A DNA stretch of 64,000 nucleotides from an uncultured Clostridium sp. (lineage in GTDB: Bacteria; Bacillota; Clostridia; Clostridiales; Clostridiaceae), in contig UQBY01000013.1 of NCBI GenBank assembly GCA_900539375.1, positions 22,508-86,507 of the forward strand, given 5' to 3'. The position numbers were made by a program, and so were the translations under genes. The notes under the pieces were generated by a model that was not told the DNA's origin, did no database searches, and worked only from the letters and a program-made list of their open reading frames with translations. Positions 16,604 to 25,656 of this stretch are shown here, one piece after another; the first letter of the stretch is position 1; each line of letters starts with the position of its first letter.

Positions 16604-18250
16604 TTACATTGCATTTATAACAGCTGTTATTGGTGGAACAACTTGTTTCTTTCTTGAAAGAACCCCAGGTAAGAAAGCAGTTGAATCCTTAAGTTCAACA
16701 TTAAATGTCTTCTCAACTATTTCAGGGTTAGGACCTGCAACTAAAATTTGAGAACCTTCATTTAATATGTCTGTTAAAAGAAGAAGCATTACATTAAATC
16801 CACCATTTTTAGCTTTATCAGCCATGTAGTTTAACATATCTTCTTTATAAACTGGCATAAATCCATCAATATCCATAGTATTAACTTGAGCTATACCAAC
16901 TTTATAATCACCAATTGTAAATGGCTTAAAGTCTTGGTTAAAGATTTCATCTACAGTTTTTCCAACTAAAGATGTACCAGCTTTAAACATTTCCTTTGCA
17001 AAAGCTTCAATGCTTTCAATTCCAGCTATTTTAGCAAGCTTGTTGCAAATTTCTATATCTTGAGGTGTACAAGTTGGGCTTCTGAATAATAATGTATCAG
17101 AAATAATTGCACCACATAAAAGTCCAGCAGCTTCTTTAGAAGGTTCTAATCCTCTTTCAAAGAAACACTTAGCAACTATTGTTGAAGAGCTTCCTAAAGG
17201 TTCATTTCTAAAGAATATTGGATTATTTGTTTGAATATCTGCAACTCTATGATGGTCTATTATTTCTAGAATTTCTGCTTCATCTAAACCATCAACAGAT
17301 TGAGCTCTTTCATTATGGTCAACTTGAATAACCTTTTTCTTAAAGTTAGAAATAAGATGGAATCTTGAAATAGTTCCTATAACTTTTCCTTCTTCATTTA
17401 TAACAGGATAGCTTCCATATCTAGTTTCAGTCATAACTTTCTTAACATCTTCAACTAATTCATCTGTTGAGAAAGATACAAGATTTTCTTTCGCCATAAG
17501 GTAATCAACAGGAATACTTTGTACAATTAATCTTGAAGTTTCAAATGAATCATGAGGAGTGCTAATAACAGTAATTCCTGCTTTAACAGCTTTCTCATGA
17601 AGATAATCTGATAATCCATTAGAACCTGTGATTATCATAAGAGAAACATTTATATCAATTAAAGCTTCTTGTACATCAGGTCTGTCTCCAACTATAGCAA
17701 TATCACCTTCAACAATTCTTTTTCTCATGTTATAAGGTTGCATTGCAGCAACTTTAATTTTACCAGGGAATTTTTCTACTTCTTTATTTATATAAATTTC
17801 CTTAGCATCTAAAGTATCAATTATGTTTTTAATAGAAGTATTACTCTTTTCAAGGATTGTACTATCCCAGTTGTCCATATAAGAAGAAGTAAGATTTGAA
17901 ACAGATAAAATACCAACAAGTTGTTTGTTGTTATCTGCAACAGGAATAGATTTTACATTCTTCTCTCTCATAATGTTCCATGCAGTTTTTAAAGAAGTTT
18001 TAGGAGCAATTGGTTCAATTGCATCTATATCTAAGTCTTCTACTTTTAATTTTACTGTCTCTAAATATTCTAAAGGCTTTACATTAAAAGTATCTAAGAT
18101 ATATTGAGTTTCTCTGTTTATATTTCCAAGTCTTACAGGAACAGCAGGGATGTCCCCAGTTTTATTTTTAAATTCTGCATACCCATAAGCTGCACCTATA
18201 GAATCAGAATCTGGATTTCTGTGTCCAGTAACATATATTATGTTTTTCAA
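16604..18250 (-). CDS. ppaC: Manganese-dependent inorganic pyrophosphatase with CBS and DRTGG domains
   Basis: Family II pyrophosphatase (pyrophosphate to two phosphates), 548 residues. The N-terminal DHH catalytic motifs GHRNPDSDS and DTLLFRSP, and EIIDHHRVAD further on, show an intact Mn-binding site; the C-terminal DHHA2 domain carries LLLLTDI and the substrate-binding SRKKQVVPP. Inserted between them are two CBS domains (about 70-125 and 250-305) with a DRTGG domain between, roughly doubling the normal size. The C. perfringens relative is known to bind AMP and diadenosine polyphosphates there, giving adenylate control. The ATG follows AGGAGG on the minus strand; the gene is divergent from the P-ATPase gene. 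Confidence 0.93.
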   Translation of the reverse strand: MKNIIYVTGHRNPDSDSIGAAYGYAEFKNKTGDIPAVPVRLGNINRETQYILDTFNVKPLEYLETVKLKVEDLDIDAIEPIAPKTSLKTAWNIMREKNVKSIPVADNNKQLVGILSVSNLTSSYMDNWDSTILEKSNTSIKNIIDTLDAKEIYINKEVEKFPGKIKVAAMQPYNMRKRIVEGDIAIVGDRPDVQEALIDINVSLMIITGSNGLSDYLHEKAVKAGITVISTPHDSFETSRLIVQSIPVDYLMAKENLVSFSTDELVEDVKKVMTETRYGSYPVINEEGKVIGTISRFHLISNFKKKVIQVDHNERAQSVDGLDEAEILEIIDHHRVADIQTNNPIFFRNEPLGSSSTIVAKCFFERGLEPSKEAAGLLCGAIISDTLLFRSPTCTPQDIEICNKLAKIAGIESIEAFAKEMFKAGTSLVGKTVDEIFNQDFKPFTIGDYKVGIAQVNTMDIDGFMPVYKEDMLNYMADKAKNGGFNVMLLLLTDILNEGSQILVAGPNPEIVEKTFNVELKDSTAFLPGVLSRKKQVVPPITAVINAM

Positions 18251-18391
18251 AGGTTTTCCTCCTCTTAGTTATAAAATTTTACATTTTATATTTTAAAACT
18301 AATGCAGAAAAATGTAAAGTTTATTACTATAATTCTAATTTTAAAAATCTTCAATATATATAGTATAGAAATTTTTTTAGGAGGAAAAAGT

Positions 18392-20932
18392 GTGCTTCAG
18401 GAAAAAACAGTAATGCTAGGGTTAACAAAAAGAGAAGCAGAAAAAAGGCTTAAAAGCTATGGATTAAATGAATTAAAACATAAAAAGAAAGTATCACCAA
18501 TAAAAACTTTTCTATTACAATTTAATGATTTTATGGTATGGGTTCTTTTAGGTGCAACATTAATATCAGCTTTTATGGGAGATGTGGCAGATGCAATAAC
18601 AATTATAATAATAGTTATAGTAAATGCTATTTTAGGATTTATTCAAGAATTTAGAACAGAAAAATCTTTAGAAGCATTGAAAAGTTTAGCAGCTCCAACT
18701 TGTAAAGTTTTTAGAGATGGTAGTTTAAATGTAATTAATTCTGCTTATTTAACTATAGGAGATGTAGTGATTTTAGAAGCGGGAGATAGAATACCAGCAG
18801 ATGGAGAGTTTATTGAGTTTTCTGGAATTATGGTAGATGAATCTCTTCTTACAGGAGAATCTGTTGGAGTAAGTAAAGATGAAAAAAATTTTTCTGGATT
18901 TATGGGGACAACAATATTAAAGGGAAAAGGATTATTTAAAGTTACTGGAATTGGAATGAAAACAGAAATGGGGAAAATTGCAAATTTACTTAATAACATT
19001 GAAGAGGAAAAATCTCCATTAAAAGAAAGACTTGATGGCCTTGGAAAGATACTTGTGGTAGTATGTCTTATAATATGTGCAATAGTAACAATTCTTGGAA
19101 TTATAAGAGGAAATGATATAGGAGAAATGTTTTTACTAGGAGTAAGCCTTGCAGTTGCAGCAATTCCAGAAGGGTTAGCTGCCATAGTTACTGTAGCTCT
19201 TGCTTTAGGAGTTTCTAGAATGTTAAAAAGAAATGCTTTAATAAGGAAGCTTCCAGCAGTAGAAACTTTAGGGTGCACATCTGTTATATGTTCAGATAAA
19301 ACAGGAACTTTAACTCAAAATAAAATGACAGTAAAAGAAGTTTATATTAATGGAAAGATATTTGAAGTTCCAAAGGATAAATTAACAGATAGTACAAAAC
19401 TTATGAAAGCTTTAGTTTATTGTAATGACTGTAATTATGATTTTAAAAAAACAAAAATTGATAAATGTGTTTCAGGAGACCCAACAGAAGTGGCTTTAAT
19501 AAAATTATTTTTTGATAACACAAAATTTTTGCAAGATTTTTTAGAAAAAGCAGAAAGAGTTTATGATATTCCTTTTGATTCTAATAGAAAAATGATGTCT
19601 GTAATAATGAAAGAAGAGGGAAAGGAAATAGCTTATATAAAGGGAGCTCCAGAAAGAGTTATAGAAAGATGTTCATTTATATTAGAAAATAATAAAGTAA
19701 AACCTTTTACATTTCAAAAAAAGAGACAGGTAGCAAATTTTATAGAGGCAATGTCTTCAAGAGCTTTAAGGTGTCTTGCAGGAGCTTATAAGCTTGAAGG
19801 AATAACTAAAAGTAGTAAGATTGAAGAAAATCTTATTTTTATAGGTGTTGTAGGAAGTATAGACCCTCCAAGGGAAGAAGCAAGAGATGCTGTTTTAAAA
19901 TGCAAATTAGCAGGAATAAGACCTATTATGATAACTGGTGATCATAAAAATACAGCCCTTGCAATAGCAAAGGATTTAAGTATATGTAGTAATAAAGAAC
20001 AGGTTTTAACAGGGGAAGAACTTGAAAAAATAAGTGATGATGAATTAGATAAAAAAATAGAAAAACTTAGAGTGTTTGCAAGGGTATCACCAGACCATAA
20101 ACTTAGAATAGTAAAGGCTTTTAAAAGAAAAAATAATGTTGTTGCAATGACAGGAGATGGAGTAAATGATGCACCAGCTATAAAGGAAGCAGATATAGGA
20201 ATTTCTATGGGATTAACAGGAACAGATGTTACAAAAGAAGCCTCTTCAATGATACTTATGGATGATAATTTTGCTACAATAGTCTCTGCTGTAGAAGAGG
20301 GAAGAGTTATTTATGATAATATAAGAAAATTTATAAGATACCTTTTATCTTGTAATTTAGGAGAAGTTCTTACAATGTTTTTAGCATCAATATTTACTCT
20401 ACCAACACCATTAACACCAATACAAATATTATTTGTAAATTTAGCTACAGATGGACTTCCTGCTATAGCTTTAGGAGTAGACCCACCAGATAGGGATATA
20501 ATGAGGCAAACACCAAGAAATAAAAAAGAAAGTATCTTTGCAAGAGGATTAACAGAAAAAATTGTGGTAAGAGGATGCCTTATTGGAATATGTACCCTTT
20601 TATCTTTTATAATAGCAAGATTATATGGAATGGATTTAGCAACATGTAGAACTATATCTTTATCCACATTAGTTATGTCTCAACTTATCCATGTATTTGA
20701 ATGTAGGTCTGAAAGACACTCTATATTTCAAATAAAGTTATTTACAAATATTTATTTAGTAGGAGCAGTTACTGTATCAATAATAATGTTATGTAGTGTA
20801 ATATATATTCCATTTTTTCAAGGAGTTTTTCATACAGTATCACTAGAATTTAAACAATGGCTTATAATTTTATTTTTCTCAGGAATAATAGGGTTTGTTA
20901 ATAGTGTATATTTATTTATAAAAAATAAATAA
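18392..20932 (+). CDS. Calcium-type P-type ATPase
   Basis: P2A cation ATPase of about 846 residues with SERCA/PMCA-like features, probably exporting Ca2+. GTG 18392 is chosen because AGGAGG (18379-18384) lies 7 bp upstream; an in-frame ATG at 18302 lacks a ribosome site. Features: N-terminal cation-ATPase domain, transmembrane helices in the usual 2+2+6 pattern, the M4 motif PEGL (259-262), phosphorylation motif CSDKTGTLTQNK with D302, KGAPERV in the nucleotide domain, TGDGVNDAPAI hinge, and M6 NLATDGLPAIALG, the pattern of calcium pumps. It is divergent from the pyrophosphatase gene, with no other transport genes nearby. Confidence 0.9.
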   Translation: MLQEKTVMLGLTKREAEKRLKSYGLNELKHKKKVSPIKTFLLQFNDFMVWVLLGATLISAFMGDVADAITIIIIVIVNAILGFIQEFRTEKSLEALKSLAAPTCKVFRDGSLNVINSAYLTIGDVVILEAGDRIPADGEFIEFSGIMVDESLLTGESVGVSKDEKNFSGFMGTTILKGKGLFKVTGIGMKTEMGKIANLLNNIEEEKSPLKERLDGLGKILVVVCLIICAIVTILGIIRGNDIGEMFLLGVSLAVAAIPEGLAAIVTVALALGVSRMLKRNALIRKLPAVETLGCTSVICSDKTGTLTQNKMTVKEVYINGKIFEVPKDKLTDSTKLMKALVYCNDCNYDFKKTKIDKCVSGDPTEVALIKLFFDNTKFLQDFLEKAERVYDIPFDSNRKMMSVIMKEEGKEIAYIKGAPERVIERCSFILENNKVKPFTFQKKRQVANFIEAMSSRALRCLAGAYKLEGITKSSKIEENLIFIGVVGSIDPPREEARDAVLKCKLAGIRPIMITGDHKNTALAIAKDLSICSNKEQVLTGEELEKISDDELDKKIEKLRVFARVSPDHKLRIVKAFKRKNNVVAMTGDGVNDAPAIKEADIGISMGLTGTDVTKEASSMILMDDNFATIVSAVEEGRVIYDNIRKFIRYLLSCNLGEVLTMFLASIFTLPTPLTPIQILFVNLATDGLPAIALGVDPPDRDIMRQTPRNKKESIFARGLTEKIVVRGCLIGICTLLSFIIARLYGMDLATCRTISLSTLVMSQLIHVFECRSERHSIFQIKLFTNIYLVGAVTVSIIMLCSVIYIPFFQGVFHTVSLEFKQWLIILFFSGIIGFVNSVYLFIKNK

Positions 20933-21031
20933 TAAAAAAGCAAAGTAAAAATTTAAGATTTTCAAAAGATTTAAAATTTACTCCCATGATATAATTTATG
21001 TTAGATAGATTATAGTATGGGAGTTTTTATT

Positions 21032-21730
21032 ATGAAAAAAAATATATTAGTAGTAGATGATGAAAAAGAAATAGCAGATTTAATTGAATTATATTTAAAA
21101 AATGAAGATTTTAATGTTTTTAAATTTTATACAGGCAATGAAGCACTTAAATGTATAGAAAAAGAAAATATAGACCTTGCAATATTAGATGTAATGCTTC
21201 CTGATGTTGATGGATTTTTTATTTGTAGAAAAATACGTGAAAAACATAATTATCCTATAATAATGCTTACAGCAAAGGGAGAAGAAATTGATAAAGTTAC
21301 AGGACTTACTATAGGTGCAGATGCTTATTTAACTAAGCCATTTCGTCCTTTAGAAGTTATTGCAAATGTTAAGGCACAATTAAGAAGAGCAACTAAGTAT
21401 AACAATTTAGAAGAAAAAGAAGAGGATAAATCAATTATTGTATTTTCAGGGATTGTATTAAATAAAGCAAATCGTACTTGTACATTAAATGAACAACCTT
21501 TAAATTTAACTCCAACAGAATTTTCAATTCTATGGATTCTTTGTGAAAAAAGAGGAGAAGTAATTAGTGCAGAAAGGCTTTTTGAACTTGTTTGGGGTGA
21601 AAAATATTATACAAATAGTACTAATACAATTATGGTTCATATACGTCATTTAAGAGAAAAAATGAAAGATTCTGCAGAAAATCCTAAGTACATAAAAACA
21701 GTATGGGGAGTTGGATATAAAATTGAGTAA
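21032..21730 (+). CDS. OmpR/PhoB-family response regulator, VanR-like
   Basis: A 232-residue DNA-binding response regulator. ATG 21032 has GGGAG at 21019-21023; the ATG five codons upstream lacks a site. The receiver has acidic DDE at 9-11, the phospho-acceptor D53 in LDVMLPDVDGF, Thr in MLTAKG and Lys in YLTKPF. A winged-helix effector follows (LTPTEFSILWIL, then VWGVGYKIE at the end). The sequence pattern is closest to the VanR subgroup, as is its partner kinase; no vancomycin-resistance ligase genes are nearby. The stop overlaps the kinase start, indicating translational coupling. Confidence 0.88.
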   Translation: MKKNILVVDDEKEIADLIELYLKNEDFNVFKFYTGNEALKCIEKENIDLAILDVMLPDVDGFFICRKIREKHNYPIIMLTAKGEEIDKVTGLTIGADAYLTKPFRPLEVIANVKAQLRRATKYNNLEEKEEDKSIIVFSGIVLNKANRTCTLNEQPLNLTPTEFSILWILCEKRGEVISAERLFELVWGEKYYTNSTNTIMVHIRHLREKMKDSAENPKYIKTVWGVGYKIE

Positions 21731-22835
21731 AAATAAAGTAGGAAAGAAATATAAAAGAGTATTAAAAAAAACACATATTTTTTCAAGTATTATAGTATTA
21801 TTAATTTTATTAATATTAGTTGTTATAGATAGAATATCTAGTGGAATAATAATTGATTTTATTTGTACAATTTTTGGATATGAAATTACATATTTTATTA
21901 GGGAATTAAAGGATATAATAATAAATTATTATATTATATTTATAATAATAATTGAATTTATAGTTTGGATAATAGTAGAAAATAAAAATATAAAAAAGCT
22001 AACAAGTACAATTGAAGAAATGGAATTATTTTTTGAAGGAAATGAGGAAAATATTAAATTAGATAAAGACTTTCAAGAACTAGAATTTAATTTAAATAAA
22101 CTTAGACAAGAGAGCATAAGAAATGCTGAAAAAGCTAAAATAGAAGTTCAAAGAAAAAATGATTTAATTACATATTTAGCTCATGACATTAGAACGCCAT
22201 TAGCTTCTGTTATTGGCTATTTAAGTCTTTTAGACGAAGCCTTTGACCTTCCTGTTGAACAAAGAAAAAAATATACACATATAACTTTAGAAAAAGCAAA
22301 TCGTCTTGAAATGCTTATTAATGAATTTTTTGACATAACACGTTTTAACTTATCTTCAATTCCTTTAGAAAAAGGGAAAATAAATCTTAATTTTATGTTA
22401 GCTCAATTAGCAGATGAATTTTATCCTCTTTTATCAAAGGGAGGACGCAGTATAGAGTTAGAATTACAAGAAAATATATCTATTTTTGCAGATGGAGATA
22501 AACTTGCAAGGGTTTTTGGAAATTTATTAAAAAATGCTATTTCCTATAGCTATGAAAATAGTGTTATAAAAATTAAAGCAAAGCAAGATAAAGAAAAGAC
22601 AACTATAAAATTTATTAATATAGGGAAAGTAATACCTGAGCAAAAACTTAATAATATATTTGAAAAGTTCTTTAGATTAGATAGTTCTAGAGGAACAAAC
22701 ACAGGAGGAGCAGGTCTTGGTCTTGCTATTGCAAAAAATATAGTTATTCAACATGGAGGAAATATTTTAGCTGAAAGTAATGAAAAAGAAACAACCTTTA
22801 CTGTAACAATTCCTAATTATAAAGTAGAAGAATGA
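21723..22835 (+). CDS. VanS-like sensor histidine kinase
   Basis: Membrane histidine kinase of about 370 residues, partner of the preceding regulator. The start is uncertain: TTG 21723, overlapping the regulator stop, or TTG 21711. Two hydrophobic segments (about 20-45 and 65-90) bracket a short extracellular loop. The dimerization domain has YLAHDIRTPLASVIGYL with phospho-acceptor H154, a VanS-type H-box, and the ATPase domain shows NLLKNAISYS, the G2 box GGAGLGLAIAKN and an F box. The short sensor loop resembles kinases that sense cell-wall stress through the membrane. The next gene, a secreted-type cysteine protease, may be a target. Confidence 0.87.
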   Translation: MSKNKVGKKYKRVLKKTHIFSSIIVLLILLILVVIDRISSGIIIDFICTIFGYEITYFIRELKDIIINYYIIFIIIIEFIVWIIVENKNIKKLTSTIEEMELFFEGNEENIKLDKDFQELEFNLNKLRQESIRNAEKAKIEVQRKNDLITYLAHDIRTPLASVIGYLSLLDEAFDLPVEQRKKYTHITLEKANRLEMLINEFFDITRFNLSSIPLEKGKINLNFMLAQLADEFYPLLSKGGRSIELELQENISIFADGDKLARVFGNLLKNAISYSYENSVIKIKAKQDKEKTTIKFINIGKVIPEQKLNNIFEKFFRLDSSRGTNTGGAGLGLAIAKNIVIQHGGNILAESNEKETTFTVTIPNYKVEE

Positions 22836-22853
22836 ATGTAGTTTTATAGAGAG

Positions 22854-22868
22854 TTAAGAATTTCTTAA
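22854..22868. promoter_or_regulatory. Palindromic operator candidate upstream of the C39-type protease gene
   Basis: TTAAGAA-T-TTCTTAA is a perfect 7-1-7 palindrome, 70 bp before the protease start codon and 18 bp after the kinase stop. Its size and position fit an OmpR-family dimer site. The adjacent VanR-like regulator is the obvious candidate, by inference only. Confidence 0.4.
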
Positions 22869-22938
22869 GGGTTTATTAATAAAGAGTAAATAAAGGAGTT
22901 AGTAAAATTTATTATATTATAGCTAAGGAGAGGGTAAT

Positions 22939-23646
22939 ATGATAAATGAAAGAGTAAGTATTAATAACATTAGAGAAATAAGAAGAAAAACTATATTAAA
23001 AGAAAGAAAAAAGAAAATCTTAAAAAGGAGAATAATTGTAGCTATTACTATTTTTCTTGTTTGTTTTGGAATATTAAAATTTATTGATATTTATGGAGAA
23101 AGCACTACAAATAATTATGATAATATAGATGTGTCTAAAGATATAAGTTCATCAAAGATTCCTTTATTTTTACAAGGAGATAAGAGATGGGGAAATCTTA
23201 AATATGGAAATGATACAATAGAAAAAGAGGGATGTGGACCAACTTGTTTGGCAATGGTAATAGTAGGACTTACTAAAGATTCTAGTATAAATCCTAAGGT
23301 AGTAGCAGAGTATAGCAAAAAGGCAGGATATTATGATAAAGATTATGGTACAAAATGGGCACTTATGACTGAAGGAGCAGCTAACTATAATTTAAATTCT
23401 TATGAAGTTCCATTAGATAAATCTTCAATGATTAATGAACTTAAAAATGGTCACCCAATTATATGTAGTGTAGGCCCAGGTCACTTCACAAAAACTGGAC
23501 ATTTCATAGTATTAAAGGGATATACTAAAAATGGTGAATTTGAAATTAATGATCCAAATAGTAAAAAAAGAAGTGAAAGAACTTGGAGTTATGAAGAAAT
23601 AAGTAATGAAATACGAGGAATTTGGAGCTTTTCATATGAAAAATAA
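22939..23646 (+). CDS. Membrane-anchored C39-like cysteine peptidase
   Basis: A 235-residue protein with a basic N-terminus, one transmembrane segment at about 34-50 and an extracellular papain-like domain of the peptidase C39_2 type. The catalytic cysteine is C99 in EGCGPTCLAM and the histidine H188 in KTGHFIVLKGY, followed by the usual Asn/Asp in EINDPNSKK. The repeat-like FLQGDKRWGNLKYG before the cysteine is typical of this secreted clostridial group. It probably cleaves peptides or bacteriocin-like substrates at the cell surface; this is inference. It has GGAGAGG upstream and lies behind a palindrome that may tie it to the VanRS-like pair. Confidence 0.8.
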   Translation: MINERVSINNIREIRRKTILKERKKKILKRRIIVAITIFLVCFGILKFIDIYGESTTNNYDNIDVSKDISSSKIPLFLQGDKRWGNLKYGNDTIEKEGCGPTCLAMVIVGLTKDSSINPKVVAEYSKKAGYYDKDYGTKWALMTEGAANYNLNSYEVPLDKSSMINELKNGHPIICSVGPGHFTKTGHFIVLKGYTKNGEFEINDPNSKKRSERTWSYEEISNEIRGIWSFSYEK

Positions 23647-23686
23647 AAATTATAAATAAAAGCAAAATTTAAAAGAGAAATATTAT

Positions 23687-23732
23687 AAACACACTTTAAG
23701 TAATAAAAATTTATTATAAAGTGTGTTTTTTG
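23687..23732 (+). terminator. Intrinsic terminator after the C39-type peptidase gene
   Basis: Stem AAACACACTTTA (23687-23698) / TAAAGTGTGTTT (23717-23728) is followed by TTTT. Confidence 0.85.
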
Positions 23733-23761
23733 TTGAAAATAAGAAGGTAAAAATGTATAAT
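23733..23761 (+). promoter_or_regulatory. Sigma-A promoter of the uracil permease gene
   Basis: TTGAAA (23733-23738), 17-bp spacer, TATAAT (23756-23761), 53 bp before the start codon. No PyrR-type or purine riboswitch leader fits in this short space. Confidence 0.7.
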
Positions 23762-23814
23762 ATGCAATGAACTTTTTAAAAAGTTTAAAATTTAAATAGG
23801 TTAAAGGAGAAATT

Positions 23815-25098
23815 ATGACAGATATTAACAATAATGATTTAACAATTGATGTTACAGAAAAGGTACCTTTTAAAAAAGCTTTACCTCTTAGTTTTCAGCA
23901 TTTATTTGCTATGTTTGGTTCTTCAATTTTAGTTCCAATAATGTTTAATATTGATCCAACAACAGTATTATTTTTTAATGGGATAGGAACACTTTTATAT
24001 GCGTTTATTACAAAGGGAAAGATACCAGCATATTTAGGTTCAAGTTTTGCATATCTTTCACCAGTATTATTACTTATAGGTGAAGGATATGATTTTAAAA
24101 CTATCCAAGGTGGTTTTGTTGCAACAGGACTTGTATTTACCCTTATTGCTATAATTGTTAAATTTACTGGTACAGGATGGATTAATAAATTATTTCCACC
24201 AGCTGCTATGGGCTCTATAGTTGCTATTATTGGATTAGAACTTGCAAGCTCTGCTGCTGATATGGCAGGTTTTCCAGTAGGAGGCAGTAATACAGCAGAG
24301 TTTAATGGAACATGGGTAATTGTATCTATGGTAACCCTTGCAGTAGTTGTATTTGGAAATGTATTGTTTAGAGGATTTTTTAAGATTATTCCTATTCTTA
24401 TAGGTGTAATTGCAGGGTATATAGTAGCATATTTTGTTGGTATAGTAGATTTTTCACAAGTTAAAGAAGCAAGTTTTTTTACTCTTCCTAACATTCAACT
24501 TGCACATTTTAATACAAAAGCTATAGCTACAATTATTCCAGCAACTTTTGTAGTAATTGCTGAGCATATTGGTCATTTAAAGGTTACAAGTAGTATATTA
24601 GGAAAGGATTTAACAAAAGATCCAGGACTTCATAGATCACTTTTAGGTGATGGACTTTCAACAGTTGTTTCAGGATTATTTGGTTCAGTTCCAACAACTA
24701 CATATGGTGAAAATATTGGAGTTATGGCATTAACTAAGGTTTATAGTGTATATGTTATTTGTGGAGCAGGTATTATATCAATAATATTAGGTTTTTCAGG
24801 TAAAATGTCAGCGCTTATTAGTACCATACCAACACCAGTTGTAGGAGGTATAAGTCTTTTATTATTTGGTACCATTGCAGTATCTGGTCTTAGAACATTT
24901 ATAGAAGAAAAGGTTGATTTTTCTAAGTCTAGAAATTTAATTTTAGCTTCTATAACATTTATAGTAGGTCTTAGTGGAATTACTATTCCTTTAGGCTCAG
25001 TTGAACTTTCTGGAATGGGTCTTGCAACAATTGTTGCTATGATAATAAGTATTTTATTTATGATATTTGATAAACTTGGAATAATGAATGAAAAGTAA
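23815..25098 (+). CDS. uraA: Uracil/xanthine permease (UraA-like)
   Basis: NCS2-family nucleobase:proton symporter of 427 residues and about 12-14 membrane helices. It carries family signatures QHLFAMFGSSILVP in TM1, GSSFAYLSP in TM3, and the TM8 acidic motif VIAEHIGHL, with the TM10 region VPTTTYGENIGVMALT. The TM3 and TM8 residues match uracil carriers better than xanthine/urate ones, so uracil is the likely substrate. It has AAAGGAG before the ATG, its own promoter and a terminator, so it is monocistronic. No pyrimidine genes lie nearby. Confidence 0.88.
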   Translation: MTDINNNDLTIDVTEKVPFKKALPLSFQHLFAMFGSSILVPIMFNIDPTTVLFFNGIGTLLYAFITKGKIPAYLGSSFAYLSPVLLLIGEGYDFKTIQGGFVATGLVFTLIAIIVKFTGTGWINKLFPPAAMGSIVAIIGLELASSAADMAGFPVGGSNTAEFNGTWVIVSMVTLAVVVFGNVLFRGFFKIIPILIGVIAGYIVAYFVGIVDFSQVKEASFFTLPNIQLAHFNTKAIATIIPATFVVIAEHIGHLKVTSSILGKDLTKDPGLHRSLLGDGLSTVVSGLFGSVPTTTYGENIGVMALTKVYSVYVICGAGIISIILGFSGKMSALISTIPTPVVGGISLLLFGTIAVSGLRTFIEEKVDFSKSRNLILASITFIVGLSGITIPLGSVELSGMGLATIVAMIISILFMIFDKLGIMNEK

Positions 25099-25103
25099 CA
25101 TAT

Positions 25104-25127
25104 AAAAAGCGCTTAGGCGCTTTTTAT
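25104..25127 (+). terminator. Intrinsic terminator after uraA
   Basis: AAAAAGCGC (25104-25112), loop TTAG, GCGCTTTTT (25117-25125). A compact GC-rich stem with a T-run. Confidence 0.9.
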
Positions 25128-25136
25128 ATTATCAGG

Positions 25137-25180
25137 AAATTATATATTTTAAAAATTTAAGATAACTTGTTAAGTTAATA
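25137..25180. repeat. 44-bp intergenic element, copy B
   Basis: It matches 12064-12107 at 41 of 44 positions and contains the inverted repeat TAACTTGTTAAGTTA (25163-25177). It lies about 58 bp upstream of the -35 of the lrgA-like promoter, a place compatible with an activator site. Confidence 0.6.
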
Positions 25181-25237
25181 ATAAAGATTAATAAAAGAAA
25201 CAAGTTTAATAATTTCCTTTCATTTGGTTAGAAAGTA

Positions 25238-25266
25238 TTGAACAAAATAAAAAAAAGTAGTATATT
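25238..25266 (+). promoter_or_regulatory. Promoter of the lrgAB-like operon
   Basis: TTGAAC (25238-25243), 17-bp spacer, TATATT (25261-25266), 40 bp before the GTG start. Confidence 0.65.
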
Positions 25267-25273
25267 GGTATAG

Positions 25274-25284
25274 TGGTATGACCA
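25274..25284. promoter_or_regulatory. FadR/GntR-type operator TGGTATGACCA
   Basis: The perfect dyad TGGT-ATG-ACCA fits the FadR-subfamily GntR consensus TNGTNNNACNA. It begins 8 bp after the -10 of the promoter, covering the start of transcription. A FadR-type regulator is encoded at 27047, three genes downstream, so negative autoregulation of the cluster by its own product is likely. Confidence 0.62.
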
Positions 25285-25305
25285 GTTAAATTTGGAGGCG
25301 ATTTT

Positions 25306-25656
25306 GTGAAAAGTTTAAAACAATTAATGATTATTTTGCTTGCTTATATTTTGGGGGCAGTAGTGCAAAATGTATTTAATTTACCAATTCCAGGAACAGT
25401 TCTTGGACTTATTTTTTTATTTATTGCATTATATACTAAGATAGTAAAAATTGAAATGATTGAAGATATATGCAATACTTTAATATCACATATGGCATTT
25501 TTATTTGTTCCTGCAGGAGTAGGGCTTATGACTAGCTTTAACTTGATAAAGGGAAAAATAGTTGCTTTTGTAGTTATTATTTTAGTTTCTACCACTGTTG
25601 TTTGGATTGTAACTGCATATGTTGTTAAATTTTTAAGAAAGGTGTGTGCAAAATAA
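25306..25656 (+). CDS. LrgA/CidA family membrane protein
   Basis: A 116-residue protein with four predicted membrane helices, family signature LPIPGTVLGLIFLFI, and SHMAFLFVPAGVGLM. It was first described as a holin-like partner of LrgB; in Bacillus and Streptococcus the pair is now known to carry pyruvate (PftAB/LrgAB). The GTG start has GGAGG 8 bp upstream. The stop codon overlaps the start of the lrgB-like gene (TAATG). The presence of a FadR-type metabolite regulator instead of LytST suggests that the pair responds to an organic acid. Confidence 0.87.
   Translation: MKSLKQLMIILLAYILGAVVQNVFNLPIPGTVLGLIFLFIALYTKIVKIEMIEDICNTLISHMAFLFVPAGVGLMTSFNLIKGKIVAFVVIILVSTTVVWIVTAYVVKFLRKVCAK

Noticed and set aside
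18745..19278. 177-codon open frame antisense to the P-type ATPase gene
   Set aside because: Lies wholly inside a well-supported gene, has no ribosome site, and its Ser/Thr/Ile/Pro-rich composition is that of reversed AT-rich coding sequence.
21032..22835. Vancomycin-resistance operon
   Set aside because: The two-component genes are VanRS-like, but no D-Ala-D-Lac/Ser ligase, dipeptidase or dehydrogenase gene is present.
23895..24494. 199-codon open frame antisense to the uracil permease gene
   Set aside because: A shadow of the permease reading frame; no start signal or motif.
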